From positions 1 through 22,081 of the forward strand of contig CAYVFI010000060.1 in assembly GCA_964450955.1 (NCBI GenBank): DNA of 22,081 nt. Direction: 5' to 3'. Positions 1 through 7,228 of the stretch are shown here, piece by piece. Numbering within the stretch: position 1 is the stretch's first letter; each line of letters opens with the position of its first letter. Under the pieces are notes generated by a model that did not search any database, had not been told where the DNA came from, and saw only the letters and a program-made list of their open reading frames with translations. The position numbers were made by a program, and so were the translations under genes. The stretch comes from CAYNWT01 sp964450955. Its GTDB lineage: Bacteria > Planctomycetota > Planctomycetia > Planctomycetales > Planctomycetaceae.

Positions 1-3
1 TAG

Positions 4-318
4 GCTGGTGACCAGCAGTCGGGTGACCAGCAGTGTGGTGACCAGCTGGGGGGTGACAAGCAGTGCGGTGACCAGCAGTGTGGTGACAAGCAGGGTGGTG
101 ACAAGCAGGGCGGCGACGAGCAGAGCGGCGACCAGCAGGGTGGCGACAAACAGGGTGGTGACCAGCAGAGCGGTGACCAGCAGGGTGGCGACAAGCAGGG
201 CGGTGACCAGCAGAGCGGTGACAAGCAGGGTGGCGACAAGCAGTGCGGAGACCAGCAGGGTGGTGACAAGCAGGGCGGCGACAAGCAGGGCGGCGACCAG
301 CAGGGTGGTGATAAGTCA
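4..318 (+). repeat. Tandem 15-bp coding repeat, 21 units
   Basis: Twenty-one consecutive 15-base units of the pattern GGtGACmAGCAGrGy translate in the coding frame as G-D-(K/Q)-Q plus one variable residue (G, S or C). Variation is mostly at third positions and at the K/Q and G/S/C codons, as expected for a translated repeat. The other frames are open only because the unit length is a multiple of three. The last unit (304-318) degenerates to GDKS. Confidence 0.9.
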
Positions 319-852
319 GGCGGTAAACCCAGTGGGTCTCCAAAGCAGGGCAGCAAGAGCGGCAAGCCAACTCAGGCCAATCAACCCGGCGGGCAAGGTG
401 GTGAAGGATCCGCAGACGGTCCACCGGGAGAGGGTGAGGGTCAGGGGAAGCAAAGCGATACGGATCCGGAACTCAAGGAAGCAAGAGACGCCGCTAACCT
501 GGTTCTCAAGCAAATCGAAGACGAACTACAGCGCGGTGATGTGGACGAAAAGACGCTTAAAGAACTTGGGTGGACCAAGGACGATCTCAAACAGTTCTCA
601 GACCGAATGCGGGACCGTCTCAAGGAGATCGAAGAACCCACCGACGAAGCGTCCAAACAAAAGCAGCTTGAGTTCAAAGAAATGCTGAAAAGTCTGAACC
701 TGAAACCGAAACGCAGCAATCAGACAGGTTCGAAAAAACGCGACCGAATTACCGATGGCGTTAACACGCGGCGTTCACCTCCGCCGTCGGATCTGCGAGA
801 ATTGTTTGAGGCATACCAACGCAGTCTGTCGAAGACGGGCCGCAGGAAATAA
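4..852 (+). CDS. C-terminal part of a low-complexity repeat protein (DUF4175-like, partial)
   Basis: The open frame ends at TAA 850-852 and codes for about 282 residues. The first 105 are 21 pentapeptides of the form (G/S/C)-G-D-(K/Q)-Q. A Gly/Pro/Lys-rich linker follows, then a charged helical tail with the segment DEKTLKELGWTKDDLKQFSD and a basic C-terminus. From memory, this tail resembles the end of large planctomycete membrane proteins annotated DUF4175-like, which carry Gln/Gly-rich repeats before an 'LGW-DDL' helix; that assignment is inference. No ATG lies in frame. The only in-frame start-like codon is GTG 541, which would cut off the repeats, so the gene probably began upstream of the window. 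An in-frame TAG sits at 1-3, where the repeat pattern predicts a CAG Gln codon, so the gene may be interrupted. It ends 17 bases before the selenoprotein gene and may share its transcript. Confidence 0.6.
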   Translation, partial: AGDQQSGDQQCGDQLGGDKQCGDQQCGDKQGGDKQGGDEQSGDQQGGDKQGGDQQSGDQQGGDKQGGDQQSGDKQGGDKQCGDQQGGDKQGGDKQGGDQQGGDKSGGKPSGSPKQGSKSGKPTQANQPGGQGGEGSADGPPGEGEGQGKQSDTDPELKEARDAANLVLKQIEDELQRGDVDEKTLKELGWTKDDLKQFSDRMRDRLKEIEEPTDEASKQKQLEFKEMLKSLNLKPKRSNQTGSKKRDRITDGVNTRRSPPPSDLRELFEAYQRSLSKTGRRK

Positions 853-856
853 CCAC

Positions 857-861
857 AGGAG
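857..861 (+). promoter_or_regulatory. Ribosome binding site fixing the GTG start of the selenoprotein
   Basis: AGGAG lies 8 bases before GTG 870-872, an ideal Shine-Dalgarno distance. It supports a real start for the reading frame that contains the in-frame TGA, since only ten codons would otherwise lie between this site and the TGA. Confidence 0.7.
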
Positions 862-869
862 AAACGTAA

Positions 870-1085
870 GTGAAAATCTCAATCGAATACTGCATGCAGT
901 GAAACTACTCACCACAGGCCACCAGTTTGGCGGCCGCAATCAAAGACGCCAAAGGCATCGACGCTGAACTCATCGAGGGCAGCAAGGGAATCTTCGACGT
1001 CAAAGTCGATGACAAACTGATCTACAGCAAGTACGACACCGACCGGTTCCCAACCAACGAAGAGATCATCGAAGCGCTTGCTTAG
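870..1085 (+). CDS. SelW/Rdx-family selenoprotein (in-frame TGA = Sec)
   Basis: Translation from GTG 870 to TAG 1083-1085 gives 71 residues if TGA 900-902 is read as selenocysteine (residue 11). The N-terminus KISIEYCMQU has the C-x-x-U redox motif directly after the first beta strand, as in SelW/SelT/SelH (Rdx) thioredoxin-fold proteins. The rest matches the family layout: a helix (SLAAAIKDA), then GIFDVKVDDKLIYSK, then a C-terminal helix RFPTNEEIIEAL. The length is normal for bacterial SelW-like proteins. Family members are cytosolic thiol/selenol oxidoreductases of poorly defined substrate. Support comes from a good ribosome binding site, reading-frame integrity on both sides of the TGA, and a hairpin suited to a bacterial SECIS just downstream. 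The alternative is a pseudogene with a nonsense codon, but a nonsense codon falling exactly on the redox position would be a coincidence. An ordinary ORF finder would split or miss this gene. Confidence 0.82.
917..935 (+). promoter_or_regulatory. Candidate bacterial SECIS hairpin
   Basis: GGCC (917-920) pairs with GGCC (932-935). After one A/C mismatch, CCA (922-924) pairs with TGG (928-930), closing a GUU loop at 925-927. The loop begins 22 bases after the TGA, and G is its first base. Bacterial SECIS elements sit within the coding region just after UGA and usually have a G at the start of the apical loop. The stem is short, so this is a candidate only. Confidence 0.45.
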
Positions 1086-1117
1086 AAGCATCGTCGATCG
1101 CAGTGAACGGAATTTCG

Positions 1118-1187
1118 AACCACTAATCGAACACTCATGTTCTCTTTCATTAGTGTCACATCAGTGTCGATTAGTGGTTTTCTTTTG
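1118..1187 (+). terminator. Long hairpin with T-rich tail after the selenoprotein gene
   Basis: AACCACTAATCGA (1118-1130) is perfectly complementary to TCGATTAGTGGTT (1167-1179). Pairing continues inward after a one-base bulge (CACT with AGTG), and TTTTCTTTT follows at the 3' side. This fits an intrinsic terminator with a large loop. A second ATTAGTG at 1149-1155 can also pair with CACTAAT (1121-1127), so two mutually exclusive folds are possible. Confidence 0.65.
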
Positions 1188-1234
1188 CGGAGTCCGTACC
1201 CGACTCTGATGGCAAACGCTGCGAACCCAAAAGA

Positions 1235-1265
1235 AGCCGGCCGGCTGAAATCGGTCGGCTTTTTT
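1235..1265 (+). terminator. Intrinsic terminator
   Basis: AGCCGGCCGG (1235-1244) pairs with TCGGTCGGCT (1251-1260) over ten pairs, two of them G-U, around the loop CTGAAA. The run of six T (1260-1265) follows directly. It lies between the selenoprotein gene and the next gene and would isolate the two transcription units. Confidence 0.85.
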
Positions 1266-1327
1266 CGTGCTTCGTGTGATCCGGCGAACCGTGGTATCCT
1301 GTGTGAGATCCTCCTGGAGCCCACCCA

Positions 1328-4300
1328 ATGCCGTACGTTCTCTTTGTCTGCCTTGCTTCTGCGGTTTGTCCACCGGCTACAGTCCAGGATGGACCCGTTC
1401 ATCAGTGGCAGTTCACTCCCGCCACCCAGCAGCGCGACAAGTTCCCGGCGATGGTCGGAGACCTGGCCGCAACGCTGACCGGTAAGCCCTCGTTTAGCCG
1501 AGAAGCTCCGCGCGGATTGGAACTCGGTGGCGATACGAAGGTGCGGAACCGGTTGGTCGTCGCCGCTAACCACACGCAGACCCGAGTTCCAACAAAAGCA
1601 CTAACGGTCGAAGCCTGGGTCCGCGTTGACAAGGTTCAGGAATGGGGCGGTCTGGTCTGCTGCATGCAGGACAACGGCTCATTCGAACGCGGCTGGTTGC
1701 TTGGCTTTCAGAATTCGACGTTTTGCTTTGCAGTTGCATCAGAGAAAACCAGGAAACTGACATACCTGACCAGCGGTCGGATGTTCGAACCTGGCTACTG
1801 GTACCAGGTCACGGGAACCTACGACGGCAAACAAATGACGCTGTTTGTCGACGGACGCGTCGCGGCGAAATCGTCTGCTCAGTCCGGGCCCATCGCGTAT
1901 CCCCCATCGGCACCGTTTGTGATTGGCGCGTACGAGGACGAGAACGAGTTCTACCCGCTGAAGGGAGCCATCGAACAGGCCAGCGTTTGGGGGCGAGCGT
2001 TGTCGGAGGCGGACGTTGCTGCTCGGTTCCGTCAGCGACAAAAGTTGTTCCCTGGCATCATTGCCGAACACCCGGAAGTTGCCGACTGGCCGACTCATCT
2101 TCGCGACAACCAGCGTACCGGTTTGGTCACTTACAACTTCGAAGTACCGCTGCACCTGAACTGGGTGTTCGAACAGCCAACTCCTCCCGCTCCCGCCTGG
2201 CCCGCGCCGGCGAAGCAGGACTTTTGGCACAAGAAGTTCAACCTCAAAGCACGCGTTGTTTACGATCGCGCAAGTCACCTGGTTAGCGCGGGCGGTCGAG
2301 TGTTTTTTGGTTCGTCCAGTGACGACACGATCTACTGCCTTAATGCGCGGACCGGTGAGACAATCTGGACGCACACAACGGAAGGCCCCGTGCGGTTGTC
2401 GCCAACAGTTGTTGGCGACCGCGTACTTGCCGGTTCAGATGATGGGCATGTCTATTGTCTATCGACAGTCGATGGGGCGTTGCATTGGAAACATCGGGGC
2501 GTCCAGCAGGATCGCCGCATCCCAGGCAACGAACGCATCATTAGCATCTGGCCCATACGTACCGGCGTTTTGGTCGATCAGGGAACCGCTTACTTCTGCG
2601 CGGGGCTGTTTCCGCAGCAGGGTGTCTACCAGGTCGCGGTCGATATTGAAACCGGCAAACGTTTGGGTGAATCCAAACTCGACATCTCCGCGCAAGGGTA
2701 TCTTGCTCGCCGATCGGGGCAGCTGTATGTGGCAACTGGTCGCGATCCGGCCGGCAAGTTTGTTTCGAAGCTCAAACGAACCGGCAAAGGTGTCGGGCGC
2801 GAACTAACTGCGATTCCGGAACAGTACCGGGATGTCTTTATCGGTTCGAAGAACCTCCGCATCGGAGGCGGTGACGGACAAATTGCGGCGTTCAGTGCAG
2901 AGAACGGCAAGCAATTGTGGCACGCCCAAATCGACGGCAAGGTTTGGTCGATGGCGATGACCGGGAACCGGCTTTTGGTGAGCACCGATGCCGGGAAAGT
3001 GTACTGCTTCAGTAATTCTCCCACCGACATGCCGCTGGTTCATTCGCAACCGCGGCCCGCGACTGGTGCAACCAACCCCGCTGTGCAAAACCCAATTGTG
3101 GATCGGCTGACTCAGGACTTTGATATCGACCGAGGCTACGCACTGCTGCTGCATGGCACAGCGAAGCTCGCCATACCTCTGGCTCGCGCGTCGCGGGTGC
3201 AGATTATTTGCTACCAACCAAATGCCGCCGTCGCCAAACAATCGCGAAAAGACATCGCCAGCGCGGGCCTGCAGCAACGCATCACTGTGCACGTGGGTGA
3301 ACCGGACAAGCCACTGCCGTATTCAGACTATCTGTTTAATGCCGTCATTGATGAACGCACGGTTGCGGGAATAACGTGCGAACACACGGCTGAGATGCAA
3401 CGGGTTACTCGACCATTGGGCGGCGTTGCTGTGTGTTCGCCGGATGAATCAGGCTTCCATGTCCGCGGCAAGCTGCCGGGCACAGGTGAATGGAGTCACA
3501 TGTATGCCAATCCGGCCAACACTGTTTGCAGCAATGACGAACACGTTGGTTCTGAACTCCAACTGCACTGGTTCGGGCGTCCGGGTCCGCAGCAGATGCT
3601 GGATCGCCACCACCGCACGGTCGCTCCGCTTTGGAAAAACGGACGACTGTTTATCCCGGGCAACGATCGTGTCATCGGAGTTGATGCGTACAACGGCACG
3701 CCATTGTGGAACGTCGCCATTCCTGATTCACGTCGTATCGGAGCCTACCGCGACAGCAGTTATCTGGCTGCGACCGACAATCACATTTACGTGGCAGCGA
3801 AACAGGAGTGTCTGGTTCTGAACGCAAAGACGGGCGTCATTGAGAAGCGCCTGAAGGCTCCCGGCGAAAAAACCGAATGGGGCTATCTTGCCGTCGATGA
3901 AAATGGAGTCGTCGGAACCAGCGCAAAAGAGGGCGCGATTCGCCGGGGGCATAGCCTGGAAGCGATTAACGAAGGCACCTTCTGGGACGCTCGTCCTTTG
4001 GTCACGAGCCAACGACTGTTCCAACGCGGAACCGGTGCTGCCGCGTGGGAATACCTCCCGGCCGAAGGGGTTATTGCGAACTCCAGCATCACGGTCAGCA
4101 ACGACAAAGTGTTCGCCGTGGAAAGCATCAATCCGGCCACCAAGGCTGTCGAAAACGGTCGCGTTTCTCCTGCTGACCTCTTTTCCAAAGGTTCCCGCGT
4201 CACGGCCATCAAACGAAACGAAGGCAGCGTCGCCTGGTCTGTCGATTTAGGGCTGGAGAAACTGCAGCACAACATTCACTGTGCGTTCGCCGATGGGAAG

Positions 4301-4819
4301 CTGATTGTTGTTGGTTCGCGAAACAGCAGCCAGGACAAGAAAACGGCCACGGTTCTTTATGATGTCTACGTTCTGAACGCCGAATCGGGCGACGTCGTTT
4401 GGAAGACGACTCAGAAGCAGGGAACCAAAATCGGCGGCGACCACGGCGAACAGGATCATCACCCGGTCATCGTGGGCGACACACTGTACTGTGAGCCGTT
4501 CGCTTACAAGCTTAGCGATGGTAAGCCCATCGAAGATTTCGCGTGGGCAAAAAAGCACCGCCGCGGGTGTGGAACCGTTTCCGCCTCCGCAACGACCTTC
4601 TACTTCCGCCAGTCAAACCCCACGATGTTTGACATTAGCAGCGGCGAGTACCGCAAAGTTACGTCATCAACCAGACCAGGTTGCTGGATCAACATGATTC
4701 CCGCCGGCGGACTGCTGTTGATTCCCGAGGCGAGTTCAGGATGCACCTGTAATTATTCAATCCAAACGTCGCTGGCGTTCCTGCCCCGGAAGAAACCTGC
4801 CAGCGGCAAGTCGAAGTGA
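1328..4819 (+). CDS. Secreted LamG + PQQ beta-propeller protein with degenerate methyltransferase-like insert
   Basis: The protein has 1163 residues. A hydrophobic N-terminus (MPYVLFVCLASAVC) is a short, weak signal sequence. Residues ~25-240 are a LamG/concanavalin-type fold (ALTVEAWVRV, GTYDGKQMTLFVDG, GAIEQASVWGRALSEADV). Residues ~250-565 form a first PQQ-like propeller with repeated blades such as GGRVFFGSSSDDTIYCLNAR. Residues ~590-705 resemble a class I methyltransferase core (VHVGEPDKPLPYSDYLFNAVI), but the glycine-rich SAM motif reads GYALLLHGTAKLA, so catalysis is doubtful. Residues ~720-1155 form a second propeller (GNDRVIGVDAYNGTPLW). This LamG/PQQ/methyltransferase layout is familiar from large planctomycete proteins of unknown role; an envelope or periplasmic role, perhaps in glycan binding, is inference. 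GGAG lies 8 bases before the ATG. It stands alone between terminators. Confidence 0.93.
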   Translation: MPYVLFVCLASAVCPPATVQDGPVHQWQFTPATQQRDKFPAMVGDLAATLTGKPSFSREAPRGLELGGDTKVRNRLVVAANHTQTRVPTKALTVEAWVRVDKVQEWGGLVCCMQDNGSFERGWLLGFQNSTFCFAVASEKTRKLTYLTSGRMFEPGYWYQVTGTYDGKQMTLFVDGRVAAKSSAQSGPIAYPPSAPFVIGAYEDENEFYPLKGAIEQASVWGRALSEADVAARFRQRQKLFPGIIAEHPEVADWPTHLRDNQRTGLVTYNFEVPLHLNWVFEQPTPPAPAWPAPAKQDFWHKKFNLKARVVYDRASHLVSAGGRVFFGSSSDDTIYCLNARTGETIWTHTTEGPVRLSPTVVGDRVLAGSDDGHVYCLSTVDGALHWKHRGVQQDRRIPGNERIISIWPIRTGVLVDQGTAYFCAGLFPQQGVYQVAVDIETGKRLGESKLDISAQGYLARRSGQLYVATGRDPAGKFVSKLKRTGKGVGRELTAIPEQYRDVFIGSKNLRIGGGDGQIAAFSAENGKQLWHAQIDGKVWSMAMTGNRLLVSTDAGKVYCFSNSPTDMPLVHSQPRPATGATNPAVQNPIVDRLTQDFDIDRGYALLLHGTAKLAIPLARASRVQIICYQPNAAVAKQSRKDIASAGLQQRITVHVGEPDKPLPYSDYLFNAVIDERTVAGITCEHTAEMQRVTRPLGGVAVCSPDESGFHVRGKLPGTGEWSHMYANPANTVCSNDEHVGSELQLHWFGRPGPQQMLDRHHRTVAPLWKNGRLFIPGNDRVIGVDAYNGTPLWNVAIPDSRRIGAYRDSSYLAATDNHIYVAAKQECLVLNAKTGVIEKRLKAPGEKTEWGYLAVDENGVVGTSAKEGAIRRGHSLEAINEGTFWDARPLVTSQRLFQRGTGAAAWEYLPAEGVIANSSITVSNDKVFAVESINPATKAVENGRVSPADLFSKGSRVTAIKRNEGSVAWSVDLGLEKLQHNIHCAFADGKLIVVGSRNSSQDKKTATVLYDVYVLNAESGDVVWKTTQKQGTKIGGDHGEQDHHPVIVGDTLYCEPFAYKLSDGKPIEDFAWAKKHRRGCGTVSASATTFYFRQSNPTMFDISSGEYRKVTSSTRPGCWINMIPAGGLLLIPEASSGCTCNYSIQTSLAFLPRKKPASGKSK

Positions 4820-4881
4820 ACTGATCGAGCCCGCCAAAGGCCGATCATGCACATCATCACGATCCGGCCGTACCCGGGGCG

Positions 4882-4897
4882 TCGGACTAAAGTCCGA
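4882..4897. repeat. Small palindrome, possible dispersed repeat
   Basis: TCGGAC, TAAA, GTCCGA forms a perfect 6-bp stem with a four-base loop in the gap between two converging genes. I recall similar 'cggactaaagtccg' palindromes between planctomycete genes, so it may be a REP-like dispersed element, but only one copy is seen in this window. Confidence 0.35.
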
Positions 4898-4981
4898 GGC
4901 TATCGCATGTCGTCGCTCCGCAACTGAGACACTCCGAGAGAATCAGAAGATGCCGCCAGCCACAAAAAGCCCAGAAGAACC

Positions 4982-5012
4982 AAAAAAGAAGCCACGGCGA
5001 ATGCCGTGGCTT
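4982..5012 (-). terminator. Intrinsic terminator of the protease gene
   Basis: AAGCCACGGC (4989-4998), loop GAAT, GCCGTGGCTT (5003-5012) is a perfect 10-bp hairpin. Read on the minus strand it is followed by C and then six T (complement of 4982-4987), 24 bases past the stop codon of the minus-strand protease. There is no T run on the plus side, so it serves the minus-strand gene better than the converging plus-strand one. Confidence 0.85.
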
Positions 5013-5035
5013 CATCAATGGGGCCCGCACAGTTT

Positions 5036-7072
5036 TTACAAAGAACCGAAGAGCTGATCGAATCCGCTCAGTGAGAACAATCGATCGTGAGTCTGAATTT
5101 TGGTCTCACGGTAGCTCTCAAGCCATTCCGAATTGCTGGCCTCTGTGGTTGCAGCGGCTTCGTCACGATCTTCGATTTGCTGCCGAACCACTTTCGTTGG
5201 GCTGACTCGGTTAACCCGGCCTTTTCGCATTTCACTGCGGACACTGTGCAGCCGATTTTTCTTCATCTCTCGACGCGTCAGATTGTGGCCACTGTCTGCC
5301 GAGCGACCGTTTGACCCCTCGGTTTCAAGAGTCAGCGTCCAGTTCTTCAACGCCCCACCGTCTTCCTCAAAGCGGTCACGGACAACCAATGTCCAGACAC
5401 CATTGGGATCTTCGTTGTTGAACTTAGTCAGCGATTGCCGTGGCTTAAACGTTCCGGTGAATGGTGCATCCGCAAGCTGAACCTTGTCGGCCGAACTGTC
5501 GTCGAACACCGTGTCAACGAACCCGTCACCATCGTCGCCCGCGTATCGAACCAACTGCACTCTCGTGCCCGACGGGCTAACCAAAGTGACCAGCAAATCG
5601 CTGTCCCAGGTGTGGTCGATGTTAAGCTTCACGTTGACGTCAGTGATACCACCCTGCAGGCCAGCGACATTCAATTTCGACTGAATCGTGTTCGCTCGAT
5701 CCGCCCTGATGTTGACCTGCTTGTTGTTTGTAAACGAACCACTGTTTGAATCGTCGCTGCCTCCGTCCCCGTCAGGGTTGTCGTCTGTATTGTCGGCGTC
5801 AGTCTGGAAGCTGACTTTCCAACTATTCAGGCGACCGCCGTCTTCAGCAAACTTGTCCCTGATTCGTAGCTTCCAGGTTCCGTTCGGGTCTTTGCCATCG
5901 AACTTCGACAGGTCTCCAGTTGGCTTAAACACCCCGCGAAATGGAGCGTCCGCATTTTCGATCGACTCACCAGCTTCGTCATCCAGACCGGTGTTGTTGA
6001 AGTCCTGTCCGTCGCCGCCAACTGCGTTAAACAGCGTGATGCGAGTTCCGTCCGGAGCGAATAGTTGCACCTGCAGATCTTCCGTCCAGGTATGGTCGAT
6101 GTCCAACTGAATGTTGAGATCGGTGATGTTGCCCTGCAGTCCCGAGACGTCGATCTTCGAATTGATTGTGTGAACACGATCGTCGCGGATCGTTTTGCCC
6201 TGGTCATTTGAGAACTCAAACCGATCATCGCTGCCTCCGCCGCCATCGTCACTTCCGCCATCATCATCGTCGTTCCCGCCGTCGTCATCTCCCCCGTCTC
6301 CCACAATGCCGTCAATCCAACTGGCAAACGTATCCACTCGCGTGTCAAACGAGTTGTCACCAAGTGTGTGCGCGTCACCCGATCCGCCCGAAGTCACGCC
6401 GGCAATGAATAATTCGTTGCCCACCGTGACGAACGCCGGCCCGCCGGAATCGCCGGGAGCCGTATTGCTTTCGTTGTGACTGTCGAAGTTCCATTCAACG
6501 TGCAGATTCGTCAGGCTGTCGATTTCCGTCTCGCCAACTCGCTTGGTTCCAAAGTCGTTTAGCGATCCACCCCGACTGGTTCCCCCCTCGCCGAATCCAA
6601 CCAGCGTCAGCAGTTGGCCCACCTGTGGAGCGTCACGGAGAATCTCTGCCGGTTCGACGCCCGACACCGCGCGATCGAGTTCCATGATTGAGATGTCATA
6701 GCCAACATCAAACCGGTTCGGATTGTACTGAGGGTGATCAATCACATCCGATGTGCGATACGTCTGCCCGCCGACGTCGAAGGTTCCCTGTCGATCGCCA
6801 ATGCCTTCAGTACAGTGGGCCGCAGTCAACACATGCGTTGGAGAAATCAAAGTACCCGTACACCCGTTGTTGACGATTCCGACTGCCTCGTAGTCGTCAG
6901 TCTCGTTACCATTCACAATGCGAGCGGTAACTTCCTCTGCGCTGCCTTGATGGACGTCGGTTGACGTTGCCGACAACAGTACTTTTGGTTCCAGAATTTC
7001 CGCCGGCTGAACCTGTCGGTTCTTCCGACGACGTTTACTAGCGATCCCGCGAGACAGCTTTGACTTCAACAT
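5036..7072 (-). CDS. Secreted trypsin-like serine protease with two P-domains
   Basis: The protein has 678 residues. A basic N-terminus is followed by LEPKVLLSA (27-35), the planctomycete extracellular-protein motif (LEPRVLLSA type). R51-IVNG is a classical zymogen activation site. An S1A protease domain follows to ~255, with the triad His86 (LTAAHC), Asp126 (YDISIMEL) and Ser209 (APGDSGGPAF). An acidic Gly/Asp/Ser linker (~258-284) leads to two homologous P/homoB domains (~285-428 and ~447-590), each with DHTW and a DPNGxW motif; such domains are usually seen in subtilisin-like convertases and some bacterial secreted proteases. The C-terminal ~85 residues are charged and unassigned. The start is supported by AGGGG about 7 bases upstream of the ATG. 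It is transcribed divergently from the sigma factor gene. An exported, calcium-stabilised protease acting on extracellular protein is the likely role. Confidence 0.93.
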   Translation of the reverse strand: MLKSKLSRGIASKRRRKNRQVQPAEILEPKVLLSATSTDVHQGSAEEVTARIVNGNETDDYEAVGIVNNGCTGTLISPTHVLTAAHCTEGIGDRQGTFDVGGQTYRTSDVIDHPQYNPNRFDVGYDISIMELDRAVSGVEPAEILRDAPQVGQLLTLVGFGEGGTSRGGSLNDFGTKRVGETEIDSLTNLHVEWNFDSHNESNTAPGDSGGPAFVTVGNELFIAGVTSGGSGDAHTLGDNSFDTRVDTFASWIDGIVGDGGDDDGGNDDDDGGSDDGGGGSDDRFEFSNDQGKTIRDDRVHTINSKIDVSGLQGNITDLNIQLDIDHTWTEDLQVQLFAPDGTRITLFNAVGGDGQDFNNTGLDDEAGESIENADAPFRGVFKPTGDLSKFDGKDPNGTWKLRIRDKFAEDGGRLNSWKVSFQTDADNTDDNPDGDGGSDDSNSGSFTNNKQVNIRADRANTIQSKLNVAGLQGGITDVNVKLNIDHTWDSDLLVTLVSPSGTRVQLVRYAGDDGDGFVDTVFDDSSADKVQLADAPFTGTFKPRQSLTKFNNEDPNGVWTLVVRDRFEEDGGALKNWTLTLETEGSNGRSADSGHNLTRREMKKNRLHSVRSEMRKGRVNRVSPTKVVRQQIEDRDEAAATTEASNSEWLESYRETKIQTHDRLFSLSGFDQLFGSL

Positions 7073-7228
7073 GATGTAACCCCTTTTTCGCAGCGAGATG
7101 TTTGGCTGATAGTGTGTTCGGGAGAGTTCCCGTCATGAAAAATGCGAGGCGAATCGCCTTTCAACAGTCGGTACGGGGCACGTTTAGAGATCTTGCACGG
7201 CGCTTGAAAGAAAATCTAAAAACATCAA
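7073..7228. promoter_or_regulatory. Divergent promoter region, protease / sigma factor
   Basis: These 156 bases separate the start codons of two outward-facing genes and must hold both promoters. Two small inverted repeats are visible: CGGGA-GAGT-TCCCG at 7119-7132 and AGGCGA-A-TCGCCT at 7147-7159. Either could be an operator or an mRNA hairpin. I could not place convincing -35/-10 boxes. The sigma factor start has no clear Shine-Dalgarno sequence. Confidence 0.4.

Noticed and set aside
8..688. 226-codon ORF of VTSR/VTSS repeats
   Set aside because: It is the +2 shadow of the GDKQG tandem repeat; the downstream part is protein-like only in the frame ending at 852.
755..1091. ORFs 755-967 (+) and 909-1091 (-) over the selenoprotein gene
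   Set aside because: The plus ORF has no family features and begins inside the upstream gene; the minus ORF is the antisense shadow of the SelW-like frame.
1082..1573. 163-codon minus ORF over the terminators and the start of the large gene
   Set aside because: It crosses two terminators and the 5' end of the LamG/PQQ gene, and has no recognisable domain.
5087..6479. Multiple ORFs opposite the protease gene
   Set aside because: They are antisense shadows; the minus-strand frame has the full S1 triad and P-domains.
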